Assembly (NCBI GenBank): GCA_038503065.1
Contig: JBCAMK010000001.1
Coordinates: 3,968,001 to 4,032,000, forward strand
Length of the DNA stretch: 64,000 bases
DNA from: Paragyromitra xinjiangensis
Lineage: Eukaryota > Ascomycota > Pezizomycetes > Pezizales > Discinaceae
Direction of reading: 5' to 3'
Shown here: in pieces, positions 13,231-22,605 of the stretch
Layout of the letters: each line of letters starts with the position of its first letter
Position numbering within the stretch: position 1 is the first letter of the stretch
Notes under the pieces: model-generated
What the model was told of the DNA's origin: nothing
Databases searched by the model: none
The model's input: the letters and a program-made list of their open reading frames with translations, nothing else
Position numbers and translations under genes: made by a program

Positions 13231-13947
13231 ATGGATCACAATGTCTCACCAAGCCTTTTGGAGTTAATACCATTAGCAGATACAACCTTCCGGAGTCTCT
13301 GGAGCGATAGGATTCTCGGTCTAGCTCCGATATTGGGTAAGGTAGGGTACTTGGAAAGCGTGAGTGAAAAGGTAGAGTATGTCAGCGTTGTTGCTGATGC
13401 AATTACGAGAGTTGCGGGAAGGAGTCGAGATGTGGAATTGAGAGGTGCCGTGGATCGTTTAGAGGGTAGGGGCAGGGTAGGTGAGGTTGAGAGAAGGGTA
13501 TGGGACGTTTTGCTGGGCGTATTGGGATCGAAAAAGGGTGGGGCAAGGAGTAGGCTTAAGAGTATGGTAACAGATGAGCAGATTGTAGAGAATAAAGATG
13601 AGATCAAATTTGAGGATTCGCTGCTTCTCGAAGAGGAACCCGTGGAGGATGGGAGGGATTCAGGCAAGGACATGTGGTTTGAGACCGAAACTGAGGATGA
13701 ATTGTTCACTTGGGGAGATGAAGACGGAGACTGTCCTGAGGAGGATAATTTATTCGTTTGGGACGACGATGGTAGACACCGTGAGGAGGGTGATACCTAC
13801 TTATTTAGGGAGCTTGAAGGTCTAGGGGTAAGGATGGATTATCATGGGGAGGAGAAAGAAGAACTTTTGTTTATGGAGGATCACGAATTGATACTTGAGG
13901 AAAATCTATCAACGCGTGGTGAGGACGAAGATATGATATGGATCTGA
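13231..13947 (+). CDS. Hypothetical highly acidic protein with F/W-containing repeats
   Basis: A single uninterrupted exon encodes 238 residues. The N-terminal half (about 1-115) looks helical, with alternating hydrophobic and charged residues. The C-terminal half is extremely acidic and repeats a pattern of Asp/Glu around aromatic or Leu-Phe cores: DELFTWGDEDG, DNLFVWDDDG, DTYLFREL, EELLFMED, and a final DEDMIWI. There is no signal peptide, membrane segment or known domain that I can identify. Acidic aromatic stretches like this occur in activation domains and in histone or basic-protein binders, but that is only analogy. It lies about 700 bp upstream of Kex1 on the same strand, behind a pyrimidine-rich leader. 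The ATG at 13231 is the first in the frame. Confidence 0.65.
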   Translation: MDHNVSPSLLELIPLADTTFRSLWSDRILGLAPILGKVGYLESVSEKVEYVSVVADAITRVAGRSRDVELRGAVDRLEGRGRVGEVERRVWDVLLGVLGSKKGGARSRLKSMVTDEQIVENKDEIKFEDSLLLEEEPVEDGRDSGKDMWFETETEDELFTWGDEDGDCPEEDNLFVWDDDGRHREEGDTYLFRELEGLGVRMDYHGEEKEELLFMEDHELILEENLSTRGEDEDMIWI

Positions 13948-14647
13948 TAAGAGATGCTAGCGATTTATGCTTAGTTGCTGATCAGGTGTTTCGGATATAG
14001 AATAGCCCTTTCAAGGGCTTTCGGTCGATGAATATATCGACATTACAACATGGGAATTTCATAGCTTATATTGCTATTCGGTAACTCCACAGAGGCATCC
14101 TTTGAAGTGTGATATTCTGTGATGGATGACACAACTGTACTTATGCAAGGCCAGAAATAAATCAAGTTATTCATCCGCCTCCACAATTCGGAGAAGAAAT
14201 AAAACAAAACAGTTACATATGCACAGGCTACGCGAGGATTCCGGTACCGAAATCTAAACATCGATCCCATAACCGCGATCCCCAGGGGCCGGCGCGGCAG
14301 GGGAAGGAGCACGGGACAACGGCGCCTAACACCGCCCTTGCCAAGCCCCCAGGCTTGGTTCACAGGCCACGAACGCCTTTACGGGTTGAGAAGGGAAAGT
14401 TTACAAAACAACCTCACCTCCCGAGCCCAGTGCGAGAGAGACATACAGAGAGCTGACGACGCTCCTTGATATCTACCCCCCCCACTCTAGAGATCAACGC
14501 TCCTACCACAACTACCACCATCTGAATCCTATTTGCTGGCTGGAGCTTTTGCTCTCTTTTCTTCTTATATTCTTTATCTTTTTCACCATTGTTTGCCGCT
14601 TGCCACTTTCATCCCTTGTTCAACCACCTCTGGCACTAGTAGTCGGG
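13948..14647. other. Intergenic region upstream of kex1
   Basis: About 700 bp with no supported gene. The last 200 bases are rich in C and T with repeated CCACCA-type motifs, typical of a fungal promoter and 5' leader. An ATG at 14549 lies in frame with Kex1, but the signal peptide starts at 14648, so I treat this stretch as leader. Confidence 0.6.
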
Positions 14648-16708
14648 ATGCGCTTAGCAGCGTCATCGCTCCTGCTCGGAGTGTCGTCGCTCGCGATGGT
14701 GGGAGCTGTCGCTGTTCCCGCCGATGCGCCTTCTACGAATGCAGCACAGTATTTTGTGAGGTCTCTTCCCGGGCAGCCGGAGGGCCCACTGATAAAGATG
14801 CATGCTGGGTGTGTATTTGTTCCCCTTTCCCACCAACACCAATATATGGCCCCTTATCTATATCTCATCCAAACACACATTCTAACCGAAAAAAAAAACA
14901 GACACATCGAAGTCGACGCCTCTAGTAACGGGAACTTGTTCTTCTGGCATTTCCAGAATAAGCATATCGCCAACCGACAGCGAACTGTACTCTGGCTCAA
15001 TGGTGGTCCTGGATGCAGCAGCATGGATGGGGCGCTTATGGAGATTGGGCCCTATAGGATGAAGGATGAACATACACTTGAAGAGAACCCAGGAAGTTGG
15101 CATGAGTTTGCGAATCTGTTGTTTATTGACCAGCCGGTTGGAACTGGGTTCAGCTATGTATCCGGGGATAGCTATTTGACGGAGCTGCCACAGGTGAGTT
15201 TAGATGGATTCTGGGAATGAATGAGAGAATTGAAAGTTGAGGCTAATTACTGGGTAGATGGCAAGTCATATGATCAAATTCCTGGATAAGTTCTTTGAGC
15301 TTTTCCCAGAGTATGAAAGTGACGATGTAATTTTTCTTCCATCTTGCAACTACAGCTTGGACTCATGCTTATTACAACCTAGCTCTACATCGCTGGTGAA
15401 TCTTACGCTGGCCAACACATTCCCTATATTGCGCAAGCCATCCTTGACCGCAACGCTAAAGCCAACTCTAAAACTCAATGGAATCTCAAAGGCCTCCTCA
15501 TCGGCAACGGCTGGATCGACCCCGGCCCGCAATATCTCTCCTACCTCCCTTTTGCCTACAAAGAAGGTCTCATCGAAGCCAACAGTGCCATCGCCAATTC
15601 TATCGAAAAGCAGGTCTCTATATGTGCCAAGACCCTCTCCGATAACGGTGCCCACCATGTTGATGTACCTGGATGCGAGCGAATCCTCCAGGATATTCTT
15701 GATTTAACTAAGAAGGGTTCTTCAGGCTCCGAGAAATGCCTTAACATGTATGATGTCCGGCTCGCCGACACCTATCCCTCATGTGGCATGAACTGGCCCC
15801 CAGATCTCGTCAACATGACACCATACCTCCGCAACAAAGCAGTGCTCGAAGCTCTCCACGTCAACCCCGACAAGAAAGCCGGCTGGACCGAATGCGCTGG
15901 TGCCGTCTCTGGAGCATTCCGCGCCAAAAACTCCAAACCTGCGATCGACCTCCTCCCCAACCTCCTCGCTAACATGCCCGTCCTCCTTTTCTCCGGCGAC
16001 AAGGACCTCATCTGCAACCACCTCGGCACCGAGGAAATGATCCACAGCATGAAATTCAACGGTGGCACAGGCTTCGAGCTTGACGCCCCCGGCACCTGGG
16101 CCCCGCGCGAAGACTGGGTGTTTGAAGGCGAGCCAGCAGGCATCTACCAGAGTGCCCGCAACCTCACCTACGTCCTATTCTACAATTCATCACACATGGT
16201 ACCCTTTGACTTCCCCCGCCGCACCCGCGACATGCTTGACCGATTCATGAATGTCGATATCGGCCATATTGGTGGAACCCCTACGGACTCTACCATCGCT
16301 GGTGCGAAAGGACCCATCACTGCTGTCGGTGGCACCCCGAATTCAACCACTGCCGCGGAGAAGGAGAAGATGAAGGTGGATAAAGCCCGCTGGGATGCAT
16401 ATTACCGGTCTGGTGAGATAGCACTGGTGTTTGTTGCCATTGCTGCTGCCGTCTGGGGTGTCTTCGTGTACAAGCAGCGACGTGCGAATAGGCGCGGTGG
16501 GGACGGTAAGGGTGCGTATAGAGGAGTCGGAATCGGGATGAAGAGGAGAGGGAGGAGGAATAGTGAGGACGAATTAAGTGATTTGGCGGGGACCCCGGTG
16601 TTTGAAAGTGATCTAGAAGGACAGGGGAGGGAAAGGCGGTATAGCATTGGGAGTGAGGATGAGAGTGAGGATGGGGCAAGCGGGAGTGCGAAGAAGGAAA
16701 GGAAGTGA
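14648..16708 (+). CDS. kex1: Pheromone-processing serine carboxypeptidase Kex1
   Basis: Four exons, 14648-14808, 14902-15193, 15258-15326 and 15383-16708, all with GT-AG introns and consistent phases, give 615 residues, the usual Kex1 size. Kex1 is a late-Golgi membrane enzyme that trims C-terminal Lys and Arg from precursors cut by Kex2, such as alpha-type pheromone. Visible features are an N-terminal signal peptide ([19 protein letters not shown]), the serine carboxypeptidase motif [10 protein letters not shown], the catalytic serine in GESYAG (about S181), Asp in SGDKDLIC (about D382) and His in NSSHMVPF (about H445). A Gly/Thr-rich stalk leads to one membrane segment at about 519-537 ([16 protein letters not shown]), then a basic and Ser/Glu/Asp-rich cytoplasmic tail of about 75 residues. 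The start at 14648 gives a clean signal peptide. No defects were seen. Confidence 0.95.
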
Positions 16709-18077
16709 GCGTAACCGGTGTGGTTTGTGGTGTAACTTAACGGGAGTGAGGGGTGGTAGTTACACACAAGCTCAGGGCAGGAGCGAGCGGGAATTGATTA
16801 AAGTGACTAGGAAAATAAGCATCTTTTTTTCTCTTTGGCGAATGGGGCGTGTATATATGTCTGCTTTTATTCTCTTTTCTGCTTAGTTATGTGTGTAATA
16901 TGATAGGTTGTCAGGGGTTTGTTTCTTATTTTCCCTTTCATGTTTGAAGGGGTTGAAGTGGTTGACCGTGAAAAGGATCAATTAGATCTAAGAGGGAGGT
17001 TGAGAGAACGTGGCAGGAGATGGCCAGCGGGCATAGGAAGACGGGTGAGAATACCACTCTCTGCAGCTGGGGAACGTATTGTATTATGCTCCAGCATAGA
17101 ATATTCCCAATTTTGAGATGTGGATTCGATCGTTTGGCTGGACCCCCCTCAGACACAGCATCGTTTCATCGAGACGCAGGGCAGAAGACAGGAGGGAAGA
17201 AGGAACTGAGGGAAGAGGTGGATACGTGGGCGATGTTGGGATGGTGGTGTGGTGCAGGCAGGGGTAGAGTGGACGCGCGTACTCTTGAACTGTTTCTATT
17301 ACGCCCGATTCGGAGTGGTGGGCGGGTCTTGGGGACAGGAGTTTTAGTTACATGCACTTTTTCTTGCGACGGCCTTTGTACCTGCGTTTGCTCTACGTGG
17401 TTGTGCGTGTAGCCATTCAGTGGGATTTGGGATCAATGGGTAGGAGGTTAGAGGTGAGTGGTTTTGGGGTTGTGGCGGTGGTGGGTTGGGGGCTGGTAGT
17501 GGATTAGGGACGGAGTTCGTGGTGTGGTGTGGTGGTGTGGGCTTAATGGGGTTGTTGAGTGGGAGGGGAAAGCTAGGGAAGGAAAAAGAAATGGGTTGAG
17601 GGCTGTTTGATGTGGGTCATGGTCTATCACTCGGTGCTGTGACTCGGTCACGTTTTTGCTATCAATGGTTTAGGCTCTCAGAGATTTGGTTGATGATCTA
17701 TAGGATTCTGTAATGAGCGAGATTGCTCACTTATATAAACTTATAGAGGGCTCTAGAGCTTTAGTCTATAGAGGTTAGGGCTCTTTAGTTAATTTACTGA
17801 TTTATACAAAGCTCCTCCTCCTTCACTCACGTATATAGATTCACTTGTATATATAAATTGCGAGCTCAGAGTTTAAGAATCCAAATTTACCACCCCCAGT
17901 ACTCCCAATAACGTAAATAAAGTATTACAGATCAAATATCACCATTAAAAACCCCAACAAAGCAGGCACCCAAAGCAACGCCTCCCACGAAACCCCTTCC
18001 GATCCGAACCATCTCCTAAAATCCAACCTACTCTCAAAAGGTGAAATAGAAAAGTCAAGTATGATTCTAGCAGGGAG
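16709..18077. other. Intergenic region 3' of kex1, with a G/T-rich stretch
   Basis: No supported gene. The stretch from about 17440 to 17600 is strongly G/T-rich (many GGTGG, GGGTTG and GTGGTG motifs on plus). Its minus-strand His/Pro/Thr-rich frame reflects that composition rather than a gene. From about 17640 the sequence becomes AT-rich, marking the edge of the kex1 gene island just before the broken GH17 gene. Confidence 0.55.
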
Positions 18078-19083
18078 TCAATCATGCAGAAGCCTAAGAT
18101 CCTGTATCCCCCAATACTCCTCAGACCCATACGATCCCTCATGATCGTCTTTCCACAGATCATCAAAAGGACCCAAAAAGATGCTATTAGGTGCAACTCT
18201 ATAAATCTCCCTAATAGCCCGATTCTAGTCCCCAAAAGATGGAACAGCACGATGATGAGCATCTCCTCGATGCGGCCAACCAACTTCAACAATCTTCAGA
18301 TCCTTCCCTGGACACACTCCTGAGATGCGCTGATTGTCCGTTTAAATGACGTTCTGTCTCCGCTGATGAAATGTGGTGACTAAAGAATGGATGCATACTC
18401 GCCGCGATATAATCCGACACTTCACACAGAACCGGGTTCTCAACAAACGCATCGACAGTTTCAACAGTGACTACAGGCCCGTTGTAACCAGCTGCCCTTA
18501 AAGCCCCACGAGCACGGTTGACCCGATCTGCGACTTCCCCAGCACCCATCACCCGTCTGTGGGCGTGTTCATTCCCGATACTAACCGTATGCGCCATGTG
18601 CCAGTCGCCATTAACAATTCGGATAAGCTGGTTCACTTCCTCGTCGCTATTCGGCATGTTGTAGATACCGAGGAAAAGCCGCATTCCTGGGATGAGTTTG
18701 GCAGCCGCTATAGTGTTCTCGGCTTGCTCGCATACAAGACCGTAGATGCGGATTAGGGGGAAGGCGCTGAGTTGGGTGAGTTCGTGGATTACTTGCGCGC
18801 GGGGTTTGCAGCTCCTGTCGGAGTTGAAGGGAGACCAGGAGAGTCCGGCGCGGCTTTTTAGGGTCTAGGTTGGGGTTAGCGTTGTGATACTGTGAGGGGG
18901 AGGGCCTGGTTTGGGTATATAAGATAGTTTATCTTGTCCTTACTGCACGCTTGGGAATGGTGTTGACAGGAACCCTGCGTCCCGGCGTTTGAATTACTCG
19001 AATTCATGAGGTGAAGCAGTCGTTATTTGTGCCCCTAGAAAAAGAGCAACTCCCAACACAATCAAGGATTTCAAGAGAATCGT
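18078..19083 (-). pseudogene. Broken GH17 cell-wall beta-1,3-glucanase (Scw4/Scw10-like)
   Basis: The minus strand encodes a recognisable glycoside hydrolase family 17 protein that is no longer open. It begins with a signal-peptide-like segment (LKSLIVLGVALFLG, no ATG before it) followed by a KRR site and a Pro/Ser/Thr-rich linker. The GH17 domain then starts with AGLSWSPFNSDRSCK, carries the acid/base site HTVSIGNE and later the nucleophile region IVEVGWP, and ends near SEEYWGI. In-frame stops at 18994-18996, 18940-18942 and 18865-18867, and a fourth at 18225-18227, each replace what a CAA or CAG codon would give. A frameshift near 18315-18325 separates the SIGNE half from the EVGWP half. 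Intact relatives are secreted, wall-bound enzymes that remodel beta-1,3-glucan. Both catalytic glutamates survive, but no full protein can be made. Confidence 0.85.
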
Positions 19084-19864
19084 ATTTGTTTTCTGTAGGA
19101 ATAGTAGGTGTAGCGAGGAATTGCTACAAGAGGCAGAAGGTGAGGTGTTTAATAACAGCTTATAAAGAGGGTTAAAGGGGATTGAGAAGTCCCTTTCGGA
19201 TAGAATCTTAAATATTTAGTCACATCTAACCTAGACCGGTCTACGAGACTGTCAGGTAGGCTTGTTTTCCGGACTAGTACTTAGTGTAGGAAGAATCTCT
19301 CCAGTTGGTTCCCTAACTTATGTGTTAGCGATGAGATTGGAGGTTACTAGCAAGGTTCTTAGTTGGTACGTTAATTGGTAGGATCTTCGATACAACCAAC
19401 CACTAGCTTTTGAACTAACGGTTTTACTGTTAGGCTTCCCATCTAAAGAATATAGGGCATGAGTTACTGTCCTTCTATTATGTATGCCCTTAACAGAACG
19501 AAACAAATGAAACGAAACAATAAAATTGCTCTTCCTATCTATCACCTTCTCTCTGGAGAGCCGATCACAAATACCCCAGATACATAGTTCCTAACGACAA
19601 TTGCAAATAGCTCCAACCACTTTTCTCAAACCATACCCAAACTTACAGCAATGTGGCACTATGGGAGGGAAAGCTCACTGTGGCCAGTGCCAGCTCAAAG
19701 TAACTATATATAATTCTTCGAGCGTATCGCTATTTTCATTGCCCCAGGCTTCACAAAATGCCGCAAATAGGTACCACATGCATGTAATGTCAATTTTCAA
19801 CAACTCTCCAACTAAACTAGATCCTAAAACATCCATCCAGGCTAGATTCAACACAAGAGAGCTT
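19084..19864. other. Intergenic region between the two broken genes
   Basis: About 780 bp between the decayed 5' end of the GH17 relic and the 3' end of the NmrA-like gene. Short frames on both strands match nothing I know. It is moderately AT-rich with no obvious inverted repeat. Confidence 0.5.
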
Positions 19865-20945
19865 CTACAAATACGCACTCCACTTGTTTTCTCCCAGATA
19901 CTGTTCCAAGCTCTTCAACCCAGTCACTCCCAAGTCCTTCGGCAACAGCACCCCCTCACCAGACCATGGATACTTCTCCCAGAGCTTAAACATCAACCCC
20001 AACTCAGTCCCTAATTTCCCATGCAAGCTCTCATAAGACTCATCAGTCACCTGAATATACTTGTAATCCTTAACCCCCGCAGCCTCCGCCCAGAGCGCGA
20101 AAAGCTTTCCGAGGGTATACTTCTCCTCGTTGGTCGCGAAGACATATCTTCCAAGAGACTTCTGAGGCTGTGCGATAATCGCCGAGACTACACGGCCGAC
20201 AGCTGTAGTGTGGTCCACCACCGTCACAGGGGTGTTAGGGGAGACTGGAAGGACAATTGCATGTACAGATTTACCAGCTTGGGTCTATGTTGAACGCCAA
20301 TCAGCTTGAGTCCCGATCTAACTAGCTAAGAGGAGACTTACGATTTTCGTAGGCTGAAGCGGGCCCCAATGAAGATTCCCAGTATAAAACGCGACCCAAA
20401 AGAACGTCGTCTTATCTTTCAACGGCGAGGCCTTAATGTACTCATCAACCGCCACCTTCCCGTCAAAATGCGGGACTAGAAGTTTCCCGCCAGAGGCCGC
20501 AGCAGATGACGGTAAAGTAGACTAGACAAGATGCTCAAGTGTGGGAATTGTTGCTGCCGCGTCAACGATATTACGGCCTTGGGTGATTTCAAGTGCTTCT
20601 GCTTCTGCGGCAGTAAGTGATGTCAAGAAGGGGACCCAGAAATCGGTTACTGCGTAGATGGCGTTTGCGCCCTGGAAGGCGGCGATCAAGGAATTTTTGT
20701 CATTGACTTCTCCTTTGACGACCTCGACACCCCTTTCTGCTAGTTTTTGGGCCTTGGGGGATGAAGGGTCACGGGTTACTCCGCGGACTTTCCAGCCCTT
20801 TTGAGTAAGGAATGTTTCAACTACTGATCCGCCCTGAGGTTGCAAGAATGTGTTAGTTAGGTTTTTTTTTGTTAGCACGATGGTGTGGAAGGCTTCTTAC
20901 CTGTCCGCCGGTTGCGCCGAGGATTACAATCGTCTTAGTAGCCAT
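19865..20945 (-). pseudogene. NmrA-like NAD(P)-binding protein with one in-frame stop
   Basis: Three exons, 20945-20901, 20833-20342 and 20284-19865, with GT-AG introns of 67 and 57 bp in consistent phases, give 318 codons plus the final stop. The N-terminus carries the nucleotide-binding motif IVILGATGGQGG and then WKVRGVTRDPSS, typical of the NmrA branch of short-chain dehydrogenase-like proteins; NmrA itself senses redox state and represses nitrogen-regulatory GATA factors. The only defect is a TAG at 20522-20524 within EHLV*STLPSS. Relatives usually have an aromatic residue there, and TGG to TAG is a single G-to-A change. Everything downstream remains open to the natural end (GENKWSAYL). 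It is either a very young pseudogene, a read-through case or a sequence error. Its specific substrate or partner is unknown. Confidence 0.82.
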
Positions 20946-22300
20946 TTTTTATATTTCTAGGAAGATATAGCTAGACAAGTAGGTAATTGAAAGTTGATAC
21001 GATGATAGAAGCTGTAGGTAAGGTAATTGAGATTGTAGCGCTCTAGATCTGGTTGTCTTGATTTTTTCTTCAACATTTGACGGATTGAAGAGCGCTCTAT
21101 ATACAGCTGTCAATCCATTGCTTTCAAATCCTGTTGAAGCTACGTATGTAAATCCCGAACGAGAACCTTCTACAGAAATGATCTCATTTTTTTGAGTCTT
21201 TCGTCTTTAGAATCACTAATACGATATATTCCCCCAAGATTACTGCCGAGGTTGGCGCGACTAACGTGCAGTAGCTGACAAAGCCACTCATTTGTCAACG
21301 GTGGGCCCAAACAGCGTTAAATCCGCTCCCTGGGTGACCAACCCAAGGTAAAAATGGGAATACTAAAGGGTTGAGCCTTAGCTTTCACTCTCTTTTAAAG
21401 AGTTTTTCATTCCCCGTGGGCTTCGTAGACTCACAGCGAATTCGTGGTTGTTCGATTCTGCTTAACAAACGCAAGTGTTTTTTTCCCTTGAGAGAGGAAT
21501 TATGGCACTTTAGCCCTGCCCATCAATTTCAATCAGCTCCAGTTAACTCATCCAGTCTGGACAGTTCAAAACGCGAGCCATGAATCGCAGCTCAGGGGAT
21601 TTGATGTATTTAGCCGGCTCTCGAGATCTCTCATTTTTGCAGAAGGCGAGTATTTGTGTAATGGAAGCAGATAGCTATTATTTATTAAGAATGCTGCAAC
21701 CTGGAATTTCTTAAAAGCCTACAGAAGCAATTACCCCGATGGTCCGAATTATTAATATGCATAATACGTATTATTAATCCAAGCGCATATGCCAAGCGCT
21801 CGGGGTAAGCAGGGATTTGTGCGACGGGCTTCGGCGTAAGCGACCGAAACTCTCTGCTCACAGCTGATCCAATCAATCGAGCAAGTGCCAATTGCGAAAG
21901 TCATCAAAAATAAACTTCAAAGAGGCGCTCTTGATGACCCGTGAGTCCTTACTTATGTAACTTTACCATCTATCCCTTGTATTAGAAATTTGATGACACA
22001 GAAAACCAGCTAAAATGGGGGTACTGACCTGACAAGCTTTATAAGGTGCAACAAGCCCCGCTTGGCACTACGCCACCAAACCAGGTTAGCATATAGGATA
22101 GGGGAATATCTTACTTGAACGTTGCCTAATCCCCCGCCGTGGTCATACTACTAATATTCACCGGAGCTGTAGTGGGAAATAGCATGCTATTTGATCGCTT
22201 CAATGCTTAAGCTTTCCAGTGCCATCTCAGCTCATGATTTAACTAGATCTTTGGTACATCGTAGATTTGTCAGAGATTAATGACTTAATTAGGATCAATA

Positions 22301-22406
22301 GAGACTTTGCGCAAACAGATCCAGCCCCGATTTCTAGCAGTTTGATTAGTGCCGATCAGCTTCTGATCGGTTAAAACACAGGGCTGGCTCAAAAGCGCAA
22401 AGTCTC
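22301..22406. mobile_element. TA-flanked foldback element (mariner-like MITE), 106 bp
   Basis: The ends are inverted copies: GAGACTTTGCGC at the left and GCGCAAAGTCTC at the right. Similarity continues inwards to a CCAGCCC motif on the left and GGGCTGG on the right. A dinucleotide TA flanks both sides, the target-site duplication expected of Tc1/mariner-type elements. The centre holds a second hairpin (CCGATCAG..CTGATCGG). There is no coding capacity, so it would need a transposase from elsewhere. Confidence 0.75.
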
Positions 22407-22441
22407 TAATATCGTAACAGGTTAAACCCTTTAATCAAATA

Positions 22442-22510
22442 CCGTATTTACTCAGATAATTCGTTAAATTCGGAATCTCTGACTGCAGCGTAAGCCACCT
22501 CACGATCCTC

Positions 22511-22541
<31 letters not shown>

Positions 22542-22605
22542 ACACTGTGCGGCCTACGCCGTGGTCGAAGATTCAGGGTTTAGCGAATTATCTAAGTAAA
22601 TACGG
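22442..22605. mobile_element. TA-flanked foldback element with a GATAA microsatellite core, 164 bp
   Basis: The left end CCGTATTTACTCAGATAATT and the right end (read on minus) CCGTATTTACTTAGATAATT match with one difference. Pairing continues with mismatches for about 60 bp. A TA flanks each side. The loop holds five or more tandem GATAA units at about 22512-22541. It lies only 35 bp from the preceding element. The CCGTATT end resembles the elements at 45.4 and 46.0 kb over its first bases only. Confidence 0.75.

Noticed and set aside
13236..13709. 157-codon Ser/Thr/Leu-rich frame on minus
   Set aside because: It is the antisense shadow of the acidic protein gene at 13231-13947.
14549..14647. 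Upstream in-frame ATG for Kex1 at 14549
   Set aside because: The ATG at 14648 gives a normal signal peptide and the family's N-terminus. The upstream stretch is C/T-rich leader.
17448..17651. His/Pro/Thr-rich minus frame
   Set aside because: It is produced by a G/T-rich low-complexity stretch 3' of kex1.
18865..18943. Apparent 79-bp intron (GTAAGG...CCTAG) in the GH17 relic
   Set aside because: Splicing it would break the frame, while reading straight through stays in phase apart from RIP-type stops, so no intron is needed.
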